In this document: in pieces, positions 11,407 to 20,533 of the stretch
How positions within the stretch are numbered: the stretch's first letter is position 1
Layout of the letters: the number at the start of each line of letters is the position of its first letter
Source of the DNA: Pseudophaeomoniella oleicola
Lineage: Eukaryota; Ascomycota; Eurotiomycetes; Phaeomoniellales; Phaeomoniellaceae
NCBI GenBank assembly: GCA_003868215.1
Contig: QWDQ01000009.1
Span: 434,001 to 498,000 of the forward strand
Length of the DNA: 64,000 bases
Direction of reading: 5' to 3'
Made by a program: the position numbers and the translations under genes
The notes under the pieces: model-generated
The model's database searches: none
Seen by the model: only the letters and a program-made list of their open reading frames with translations
What the model was told of the DNA's origin: nothing

Positions 11407-13004
11407 TGCATGCGCAGACAAGCGATAGTCTGCAATAGTACTGCGCTCCTCGTGGTTCTGCGCTCCTCATAGTGAGCTTTTTCGGCAGATGTGGAGAGGT
11501 TCTATATGATGTTGTCCCGCGAGTAGGATCCGTCCCGCATTTTGAAAGCTGGTCGAACTTTTTTGTCCTGTTTTCTTAAGCTACTCAACATTTTATGAGA
11601 ACAGTTTTTTGCTGATTTTAAAATCATTATCTTAAAAAGCGACTTAAAACGACAAGGTATGCATATGTCTTTACTCTCCTAACAATCTTATACCTGCAGC
11701 TTCTATGAGGAAATCTAATCACAACCGTTCCGGCGACAAGTACATGAGCCATCGAACAACATGCACTACCATCTGATCCCAGCTTCGTTCTCTTCTCACC
11801 GCAATCAATCGTGTCATCACTGCGGCACCAGCTAACATATTGACTGTAGGTAGGAGATTGGAAAACATGTCGCAATCGGTCTTCCAGCTGTGAAAAGTGG
11901 TATGCACGCCTATTTCTTTCCCCATTCTTGGTTAACATCTACTGTGATGATACAAAAAAAATTCAGTTCTGCTTCTGCATACTTCTTGAAGAAACCTTTT
12001 ACCAAACGATACATACTATCTGACATCTCTATCCTCCCCATCACGTTACACTTCGCTGCTATCGATGGCTGTATTTGCTGACGCCGGCATCCGAACAGTT
12101 GCCTCACCAGGCTCAATTCATCACATGCCTTCAAGGTTCAACAACAACGCCGTAGGGTACGTCTACCACTCTCTTATCGACTTTTATTCTTCGATGATGT
12201 AACCTAGTCTATCCATTCTCCGAGCCCATTTGGGCACCCCTCCTAACGTCCTTGCGAAAGACTCCCTGATACCGGACTTGCGCAACTTTCTTTCATGAAA
12301 GCATGCGCAGGGAGGATAGGTTGTGGAGATCATTTCTTGCAGGGTACATTCTGTCCACCTTCTTGGGCATGCACCTATCACTCGTTTTGGGTGATATGTT
12401 AGTGCCCCTGATGGTGGAGGGCGGGGATGAGGTCTACGGCTTTTCTGATCCACGCATGACCCCTTTGTTCTGTTGTTCTTCATGGTATATCAGTGTCCGA
12501 GGTCAATAGGTTTGCTGACTTTGACAAGCAGAACATGTAGGTTTTGCCTTCTACGACGGTTGAGGTCGTAGTACTCCTCCCTGTGGTCAGAGCTCTGGCT
12601 GCCACGACCGCCTAGTTTACAGCATCGCCAAAACGCAGGCATGTGATGTCAGAAGAGCTTGTCTAAACCAACGTACATGATGCACAGGGAAGTCTTGCGG
12701 CACGTAGCATAGTTTGCGAGGGGCCACAGGTAGAAATGCGACTAGGCTTTGTGGTAGAATATAAAATAGAGCTAGCACTCTGGACCTAGCAAGACTGTTG
12801 TCTTCAAAACATGCTTCCATGGAAGCTCTTCCTCGGTATCGACAAAGGTTCACTGTACACTTAATCTACATAGGAAAATAACATGAGGGGCCGCGCCTCG
12901 ATTCTCGGCCAGCAGAGGAAATCCGAACAGGGATCCTGGAAATCTCACCCCCTCCGTTTGTTGTTATATGTTATCTTTTCGAAAAAAAGCCGAAGATGTT
13001 AGCT
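11407..13004. other. Gene-poor stretch upstream of MTR3
   Basis: About 1.6 kb with only short open frames (up to about 100 codons), none with recognisable features. An imperfect direct repeat, CTGCGCTCCTC, occurs twice at 11441-11468 just upstream of MTR3. The rest may be UTR or non-coding transcript; I cannot say. Confidence 0.4.
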
Positions 13005-13734
13005 TTACGACGAAGCCTTCTTGGCATCATCCTCCTTCGTTTTCAACAGCTTTTCGGTGTCTTTTTGTAACTGCTCCATTGTTTCTTGGGTAGCGTCAAT
13101 TTCACCTCTGTCTGCTTTGACCTGTAGAACGCATTGAATGAGTTAGCGCTTGATTGTTCCCTTGGGCGAGAAAATGGAGGGCGAAGGATGGGACGAGAGA
13201 CGTACAGCAGCTTCTGAGTTTGAGGCGAGCTCATTTACCCAGTGACCTTTTCCTTCCTTTTGCTTGCGGAGTTGGTCGTGTTTGTGATGGTCAATCTTTC
13301 CTGGGCGGTCTGGGTGATCTAGGATAAAGGCTCAAGTCAGCAAGAAGGCGATTAATGGACTGGGAAGATAATGATGCATGGGATATGGTGATATCTTCTT
13401 GGAAAGACAACAATTCAGACTTTGCGAGTGGCAAGTCTTGGACTTCACGTGGATTTCGAGGGGTAAAGAATGGAAATCAGAGGTGCTGTAATGGATAGAT
13501 AGGCAGGACAAAGGCATAATCGAAGAGGCTCGGAAAAGAGTGGAATATGTCCCAATAGTTGTTGCAGATTGCTAAATAAGACGTACCGCTGTTGTGGTCA
13601 CTCTCGCTTAGAGCTCTCCTCGCAGACGAAGTGTGGAATGCCGAGGTGATGGCGACAGGGCGCGAGAGACAGACTGCTCTTGAGAGAACAGATTGACGCA
13701 TCGAAGATGCCATAGGGGTCGTGAGGAAAGACAT
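13005..13734 (-). CDS. Small conserved-looking protein, probably mitochondrial
   Basis: Three exons, 13734-13587, 13318-13206 and 13121-13005, give 125 aa. Introns are 13586-13319 (268 nt, long for this window) and 13205-13122 (GTACGT..CTACAG, branch GCTAAC). The first 40 residues are rich in Ser/Arg with no acid (RQSVLSRAVCLSRP..FHTSSARRAL), a classic mitochondrial presequence ending in an SARR-A type cleavage context. The mature part is highly charged: HPDRPGKIDHHKHDQLRKQKE, then GHWVNELASNSEAAVKADRGE and a C-terminal helix with regular Glu/Lys. I recall similar short sequences in many ascomycetes but cannot name a function. It superficially resembles the F1-ATPase inhibitor in size and charge; I do not call it that. 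Confidence 0.72.
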
Positions 13735-14025
13735 GTTGGCTGGATGTGTCTGTATGACTGTTGCTATCTCCTGACGTGGTTCGCGAATGTTCTTCAGTCA
13801 ATTGAATGCTTTTTGGATCGGTTCGGACGAAGGGAGAGATCGATACAAAGCTTCCGTGGCAGACGATGATACCAGAGCGTGCTGGATAGATAGGTAGCAA
13901 TACAGACGATTGTTATATAGTATTACAGACGAGGGGGATTTTAATTCTGCGAGTTGAAGCTTGTACGAGGGAGCAATGAGGGAACGATTGAGTGAACAAT
14001 AATCAAAAAGAAGGAGGATGGGATT

Positions 14026-14049
14026 GGTGCCAGGTGCCAGGTGCCAGGT
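14026..14049. repeat. Heptamer tandem repeat (GGTGCCA) x3.4
   Basis: Three perfect copies of GGTGCCA plus a partial copy, directly in tandem. Confidence 0.9.
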
Positions 14050-14112
14050 CCCACAGATTGTCCCCTCTGAAGAGCTTCCATCGGTACTGATAGATACCTC
14101 ACCTTGCATCCG

Positions 14113-14130
14113 TAGTACTACGTAGTACTA
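14113..14130. repeat. 18-bp perfect palindrome with TACTACGTAGTA core
   Basis: TAGTACTACGTAGTACTA reads the same on both strands. A shorter CTACGTAG lies at 14486-14493. The same 12-bp core recurs at 30454, 63145 and 63555. Confidence 0.9.
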
Positions 14131-14843
14131 GTACACACGAGGGGGATGGCCACTATGGTAAGCTTTTCCGAAGATCGAACAGATATCCGATCATTCTGAT
14201 TACTTTCTTCTACCTCGTGCCACTGCTTGACTGTAATCTTCTATTTCAGTTATGATCAATTTGAGCTCTAATATCTCTTCTCTGCCATCGTCTCGCATCC
14301 TACTTGCTGTACGAAGTATCTCGTTGCCTCTTGATGAACGATACAGTACGAAGCTCTCGTAGTGAGGAAAGGCTGTTATGTCATGTTTGATCGAATGATT
14401 GCCAATGACGTAGGAATGTGGGACTACTAAAGTGTCATCCCCAGTTGCCCGCGTTCAAATATTTACTACGGTAATTACTACAAAGCTACGTAGTACTATG
14501 GCTCGACGGTATCCGCCTCTCCGCTAGGTGGCCCAGTACAGTAATTGCGTTTCAGCGCAAGTCACATCATCACCAACCCTGGAGCCCGCAAGAGAAATAT
14601 ATTCCACTATGAAAGCCATTGGCTACTATGATCGGAAATAGTTCGCTCCTTACACCACATCCCTCGATCCATCGATAACACCTAAAACCAGGTAGTCGAG
14701 CTGGGAAACATCTGCGTACCGCTACGTCAAGAAACGGGTTTGCGGCACCATCAACATCGTGATGCTATTCGCAAGACGTATTCCAGCTCTACTTTTGGAT
14801 TTCGATTACGTATTTTCCGGAGTATTGACCAGGCTCAAGTCTA

Positions 14844-17800
14844 TTACTGGAAGACATAGACGCAACCCATTCTATCGGCGCTGATAACCATGCCATATGG
14901 TCTTTGCAAAACTGCGCAATCCGTGATACTGTCCATTTGCGTCTTTAGCAAGTGCTGCTGCTGCCGAGGAATAATCTCAGATCGGGGAAGCTTGCTCCTC
15001 TCACGTTCTCTCTCCTTTAACACTGGTCCATCGCCATCCGGCGAACCACCTGCCTTGGACTTGCCCTTTGACGGTGTCGTTGAGCTTGACGACGACGACG
15101 ACGACGGTGTCCACTCGGTGACTACCAGGGTGCTCCCACCCAAATGAGATACTTCATACCGTGCTCTATCCCGATCGTCGACGATAAGGTCGTGTCCTGA
15201 GATGATGGTGCTCGCTGCAGGATTGTTAATGTCCCAATATCGCACTTTGCGATCCGCACTCCCAGACAAAAAGAAAGTCGTCTTGGTCCCTGATACATTC
15301 GCATTGCCGTCTTTTGCAGTGGCAATCCCAGCAGATGTTATCGAGGATGAATATACGACATCAGTACCGACGTGCAGGGAAGTGGTTCTAGAAGGTGAAG
15401 GCGAAGGTGGTTTGGAACGAGGAGGCTGTAGAGGATCAACGGTGAGATTGTCATGGCTGTCAGAGGCACTGGCATAACGCGCAAGGAGGGCTTCGCGAGC
15501 CATGTCATCTGGGTACCAAGGCTCGTAGGCTTTGGCCGAGGGAATCTTGGCGTCTTTCGACCCAGGACGGTAACCGGCGGGAGAAGTCCTGTATACTTCT
15601 CGACAAACCATCTTCTCAATATCCCAGACTGTGATTTCCCCGAGTTGCGCTCCGCCAGCAATAACCACCCACCGCCCCCGCCCTTTGTTGGGATGTAGTG
15701 CAATCTGTACAATGGGCGTGCCTCCTTGGACTCCCCATGTTCGCAATCGCAGACGGAATCGTAGGTCCCATAGCGATACAATGCCATGAGTTGTCCCAAT
15801 CAAGATCCAATTATTTTTCCGATCGAGACAGAAAGACGTTGGCACGCCATAATGAGCAGGGTTCTGGATCACGTACGCAGGTCGCATGCTCTTCAAGTCT
15901 AGTGCTATGAGCCTCGAAGTGTTCGTCAAAATAAACACAACTGAGACAGATGATTCCGTTCGATGATGTTCAAGATGCGTCGCATATTCCTTATCAGGTT
16001 TCTCTGTGCCGTGGGGTCCTAGCGTGGCGTTTGCAACCAAAGAGGAGATGTAAAGCTCTTGTAACAATTGCGGTTTGCCATATCGCGTGCTTTCGCCTCC
16101 GATGTTCTGGTAGTCAATCTTGACTACATGGATACTGCCATCGTCGGCTCCTGACACAAAAGTGTGCGTCTCTTCGATGAAACACAGGCTTTTCACCTTT
16201 GAACCAGCTGCATGTCTATGAGATTGTCGGCTTCGTGGAGTGAGATTCTTTTCAAGACGGATTGCGTCCCAAACACGGATCGTTGAGTCGTCTGATGCAG
16301 TTAGGAAAAATGCATGATCCGGAGCTATGCATATACGATTAACCGGAGCGCTGTGCTCGCTGAACAGTACCGCTAGACGGCCGTTTGGATGCCACGGCTC
16401 GGAGTGATGGACCTGGAGAGTACTTGCAGACGGCGGATCGTAAGCGCGTTTGATAGATTGCCGTGCATCGATTGTGTTGACAGCGGGACCAAATTCAAAT
16501 ACATCAACCGGGTAATTCTCCATATATACGTTGTCTAGTAAGCGCAAGACTGTTGGATCGTTTCCATTGTAAGTGTGGTTAGCCCTGTACCTTTGGGAAT
16601 CGGGATATGACATCTGGCTCAGTGGAGACTTGGATCGTTTCATGGATGATGCTAGTGACAGCGTTGAGGGACCGTTGGTATTGCTGGGATGTATGGGATC
16701 AACTTTGCCGAATGCTGTGGTCGACGTGGTTGCCGTGGCAGCATCCGCCTTCGTATTCTCATTCCGCTTCATGAGATGCATAGCACTTGACCTATGCCGT
16801 AGCGCAAGGCTCTCGGAGGGTTGGCGTTCCCTGTCTCTTTCCCAGTCACTCGGTGAAGGGCTATCACCCGATGCTGTCGAATTGATATCCCTTGCTGCTT
16901 TTCGCTTATTGAGTCTATCTTGGGTACCTCCGGAAGATGATGAAGGCGACACATTCTGTCCATTCAGCGTTGGCGCAGGCGGATGGAACGTCGAGTTACC
17001 AGTGGACTTGGCTTGAGCAGGCGTGGGACGAGCTTTAGGTCGCGGCGGGACGTCATCAATTGTCGTTGATGCGTCAAGAAGGGCATCAGCAAGTGTATGG
17101 GGTGGCCCTTTTCTATCACTTGTCCTTCGCTCGCTTCTTCCAATTTCGCGTGGAGCCTCATCGAACATGATTGTTGTCAATTTGACATTTAGCTCGTTAA
17201 GCTTGATGATCGTGCCGAGTTGAGATGCATTTGATGGATTGAAATCAGCCTTCGGTAGACGCTGACTTACTCTCCACATGAAGCTGCGCAGCGCCATTAG
17301 CTTGAATTCATCCTCGTGGTGCATGCCAAGGCCACGGAGCTTCGCCAGCCACTGTTCGTCTTCGTCATTGCGGTTTGAGGCCGGGATCCGTTGTGCGAGC
17401 CTCCTTTCTGCAAAAGCATGATTGTCTTGGTCAAGGCCGGGTGGATTGAAAACCGACTCTTTAGCAGCAGCTCTCCAAAACACCCCTTTCTCGGACTTTG
17501 TTGCCCAAGTCATGGCCATATCATAGACGGGTTTTTGCAGGGGCTTCTTCAACGCGTCCATTATCTGAGCTTCCGTGATATCTGCAATTGGCATCTTCAA
17601 GAATGTGTGTAGCATTGGGAAGATAATACAATATCTATCCGCCGCGGTGGCGAAGACAGCAGCGGCGGTTATGAAATTTACAGCTGCTTCTCGTATCCAA
17701 GAGCTAGGATGTATTAACAGCCGTACAACGATGTACAATAGATCCCATGTTGTCGACCGTTGGAACAGGCCCAGCTCTGCCATGCTGGCCAGGGATCTCA

Positions 17801-19766
17801 GTACTCTTTCAATGACAAATTCTTCTGTGTCCGTCAAAGAAGGTACCATGAGTGGAAGAATGAATGTCTCAAGACTGATCGTGCCGACGTATGCCGCAAC
17901 ACCAACCAGTGCCTCAAAGAATGCACATTTCAATATCCAGTCATTCTCGTTGAGATAGGTATTGAGATGGCTGAGGACCACGTCACTAGCCTTGGTCGGA
18001 CCGAAGAAAACACACAGGGTAGAGACAGATCCTAGGAAAGATCGTCGAACAGATGCATCCGTATCTGTGAGGAGCGCTTTCGTATGCTCTTCAAAATACC
18101 CAACCAGCTCAGATCTGGCATAATCAAAAAGGGTGTGATATGAATGTTCGCTCGCCCAATCATCCTCACCTATCGTGGTCAGCCGTCCATCTGCTCTAAC
18201 GGCTTGCACGACATCCAGAATATGGGAGGAGCTCTGCGCAAGAGAGGCGATACAGGTAGCATATGTAGCTCGCACCAACGAGCTGGGCTTTGGGTCATTG
18301 GTAAGCACAAATGTGCGAAGCCGAGGGAAGATATAGTCTTGAAAGACGGAAGCGTTAACCGGAGAAACAACATGAACCGTCGATAGCATATGGGTAAGCG
18401 ACCGTAAAGCTGCAATTTTGACAGTATCTGATCGGTCATTTAAGATCGTCACCAGATATGGCAAGACACGATCCAGCTTCGCCTCATCGGGTAACCGATC
18501 TGCGAATGCAAGTAGCAAATCGCAGCCCCGCACGCGTGCAGATGCCTTCGCTGTATTGCGCAGACATGATGCCACCACCGAGAGGAAAATCAAGCTTCCG
18601 TCGTCCGTAGATCTCTGAATGGTAGAGCTTCGTTGCTGCTTACTAGGGGAAGCGGTCACCGCGAGTGATACCGCGTCCAGTTGAGGGTTGATTGCTCGAT
18701 GTTGCAGCGAACTAAGCTTTCCGTAACCGAGGAAGTACGAAATCTTGTCAAAATCAAAATAGATACGGTCAATTTTATCATCAGCCTCGGTGGGATTTCC
18801 CTGCTCCAGATCTAACATATTCCTTCCGGACGATGGATCCGTGAGGAGGCCCATGTATTGATGTAGGAAGCCGTAAAAGTACTCGGGGAAAGTTTTTCGC
18901 CGCCAGAAATTGAGATACTCTTCAGCTGAATATCGAGATTCTGGGTCTAACTGAATCATGTGTAATATGAGCTCCCGGACGTCTGGGTCCTCAATCTTCG
19001 CCAACTGGGAGTGTTCCGGACTGTAATCACCGCTGCGATATTTGAACAGTTGGCTTAAAGAAAAAATAGGCCCTTCCAAGAACAGCTCGGCAATGACACA
19101 ACCTGCGCTGAAAATATCCATAGCCCAAGTAACCCCCTGGCTTGGAGGGTCTTCTCCAGTGGCGAGGAACCTCTCTGGCGCAAGGTAGCATGTACGCCGC
19201 CCAGATGTATCAAAATAGAATGAGAAATCTGCAGGGTTGTCCTCTGGGAGATAAGTCGGTTTGAAAGACGACGAAAAGTCTGTCAAATAGAGCCAGTTCC
19301 AGGATGTGACGAGCAAATTCTCAGATTTGATGTCACCATGGAATATTTCTCTAGAATGACAGTCACGCAGTGCAGATAGGAGTTGAAATGTGAGCCATTT
19401 CTTTTCGATATCTTCTAAGAATGGGCGCGTGCTAAGCCGATCATAAATCGAACTGTGAATGTACTGTCTCAATAGAAAGCCCCCGCTTCCTGTCTCCAGT
19501 ATGCGCTGGTATCCGAGAGCGTTTGGGATGTCTGCGAGAGCGAGCTTTTCGTGTTCGATGGCTTTAACATACGGCGTAAGCACCATACTAGGGTACGGTT
19601 TGACGATAGCTTTCACAAAGACCAAGCCTTGCTTATGGCGGGCTCTGATGCTTTTCATGAATCTCGCTGTACCTAACGACCTTTCGTGAACGAGGTCCGC
19701 CAGCTCTGGTATATCGATGCTGGCGGACCCCGCGGATAGAGTGGTTAAAGAGTAGCCTTGACCCAT
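14844..19766 (-). CDS. VPS15: VPS15 protein kinase-like regulatory subunit of class III PI3-kinase
   Basis: An intron-free gene of 1640 aa. The start is the first ATG of the frame, giving MGQGYS, so glycine 2 is available for the N-myristoylation known in Vps15. The kinase-like domain spans about 25-320, with HGDIKSENLL at about 143-152, a long conserved block around WNWLYLTDFSSSFKPTYLPED, and SGRRTCYLAPERF. The ATP loop is degenerate, as usual for this family. Residues of about 350-760 form HEAT-type repeats (RSDTVKIAALRSL, DTDASVRRSFL). A Ser/Pro-rich linker follows, and the last 450 residues are WD40 repeats (LTASDDSTIRVWD, FLSGSADRKVRYWD). It anchors and activates VPS34 to make PI3P for vacuolar sorting and autophagy. 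It is divergent with YVC1. Confidence 0.97.
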   Translation of the reverse strand: MGQGYSLTTLSAGSASIDIPELADLVHERSLGTARFMKSIRARHKQGLVFVKAIVKPYPSMVLTPYVKAIEHEKLALADIPNALGYQRILETGSGGFLLRQYIHSSIYDRLSTRPFLEDIEKKWLTFQLLSALRDCHSREIFHGDIKSENLLVTSWNWLYLTDFSSSFKPTYLPEDNPADFSFYFDTSGRRTCYLAPERFLATGEDPPSQGVTWAMDIFSAGCVIAELFLEGPIFSLSQLFKYRSGDYSPEHSQLAKIEDPDVRELILHMIQLDPESRYSAEEYLNFWRRKTFPEYFYGFLHQYMGLLTDPSSGRNMLDLEQGNPTEADDKIDRIYFDFDKISYFLGYGKLSSLQHRAINPQLDAVSLAVTASPSKQQRSSTIQRSTDDGSLIFLSVVASCLRNTAKASARVRGCDLLLAFADRLPDEAKLDRVLPYLVTILNDRSDTVKIAALRSLTHMLSTVHVVSPVNASVFQDYIFPRLRTFVLTNDPKPSSLVRATYATCIASLAQSSSHILDVVQAVRADGRLTTIGEDDWASEHSYHTLFDYARSELVGYFEEHTKALLTDTDASVRRSFLGSVSTLCVFFGPTKASDVVLSHLNTYLNENDWILKCAFFEALVGVAAYVGTISLETFILPLMVPSLTDTEEFVIERVLRSLASMAELGLFQRSTTWDLLYIVVRLLIHPSSWIREAAVNFITAAAVFATAADRYCIIFPMLHTFLKMPIADITEAQIMDALKKPLQKPVYDMAMTWATKSEKGVFWRAAAKESVFNPPGLDQDNHAFAERRLAQRIPASNRNDEDEQWLAKLRGLGMHHEDEFKLMALRSFMWRVSQRLPKADFNPSNASQLGTIIKLNELNVKLTTIMFDEAPREIGRSERRTSDRKGPPHTLADALLDASTTIDDVPPRPKARPTPAQAKSTGNSTFHPPAPTLNGQNVSPSSSSGGTQDRLNKRKAARDINSTASGDSPSPSDWERDRERQPSESLALRHRSSAMHLMKRNENTKADAATATTSTTAFGKVDPIHPSNTNGPSTLSLASSMKRSKSPLSQMSYPDSQRYRANHTYNGNDPTVLRLLDNVYMENYPVDVFEFGPAVNTIDARQSIKRAYDPPSASTLQVHHSEPWHPNGRLAVLFSEHSAPVNRICIAPDHAFFLTASDDSTIRVWDAIRLEKNLTPRSRQSHRHAAGSKVKSLCFIEETHTFVSGADDGSIHVVKIDYQNIGGESTRYGKPQLLQELYISSLVANATLGPHGTEKPDKEYATHLEHHRTESSVSVVFILTNTSRLIALDLKSMRPAYVIQNPAHYGVPTSFCLDRKNNWILIGTTHGIVSLWDLRFRLRLRTWGVQGGTPIVQIALHPNKGRGRWVVIAGGAQLGEITVWDIEKMVCREVYRTSPAGYRPGSKDAKIPSAKAYEPWYPDDMAREALLARYASASDSHDNLTVDPLQPPRSKPPSPSPSRTTSLHVGTDVVYSSSITSAGIATAKDGNANVSGTKTTFFLSGSADRKVRYWDINNPAASTIISGHDLIVDDRDRARYEVSHLGGSTLVVTEWTPSSSSSSSSTTPSKGKSKAGGSPDGDGPVLKERERERSKLPRSEIIPRQQQHLLKTQMDSITDCAVLQRPYGMVISADRMGCVYVFQ

Positions 19767-20533
19767 GACAGGCAACAATATACAATTGTGATCGAATAGT
19801 GAGGGTTATCTACCCATCGTCAAATTCGCTACCGATGGACCTAGGCTTCATGCAAGGTTTGCCCGGCGAGTGATGCGTTCGACAAGCAGGAAGAAAACAT
19901 AGCGATGCGATTTCGGTCGCGTGATTTCCAGAGGATGATAGAAAGCGTCAGTCAGCGGTCGCTAGATCTTGGTTACGGCGTGACCAGATCGAGGCGTCTG
20001 CCTTCTGTTAATAAGTCAGGGTGGTTTCTGTTTGTCCTTTCGGAACAGTGAGCTAATGACGATGTAGATCGATTAACTCTGCTTCACCGTCTGTAGATTG
20101 CCGAGTATGAAAGTGATAGAGATGCTGTTGAAACGAGGCGAGGCCAGACACACGTTGACATTGGCCTAAGAATCGGCTTCTAGCCGTTTCGGGACGATAA
20201 CCACTGTACATAAGCTACTTAATTCAGTGACGTGGGCCTCGGATAACTGACTCAGTTAAGGAATGGTATGGAGCACATTCAATTAAGCTATGCGGGACCA
20301 ATCAAGGGACGCCCCCTGAATTTGAACTTCGAAAACAACCTATCACGTACCTGAGGTATCTCGTACAATCTGAGAATACTTTCGCCGTGAAGCCCCAGAT
20401 CTTTCATTTGGAAAGTGATCTGATCTATAGGCAGGTCTTTGGGAGACTGCTTTATCTCTTGTATATTGCTGGTACATACAGTCTGATTTCACTGTATACG
20501 TCTAATAGTCAAACAATTCTGCCTTCGTGATTC
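19767..20533. promoter_or_regulatory. Divergent promoter region VPS15 / YVC1
   Basis: A 767-bp gap between the two start codons with no open frame of note, so both promoters must lie here. Both products act on the vacuole. Confidence 0.6.

Larger units (their letters stand above)
13735..14843. other. Intergenic region with palindromes and a heptamer array
   Basis: 1.1 kb between the small mitochondrial gene and VPS15. It contains a 7-bp tandem repeat and TACGTA-centred palindromes (listed separately). No coding feature seen. Confidence 0.5.
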
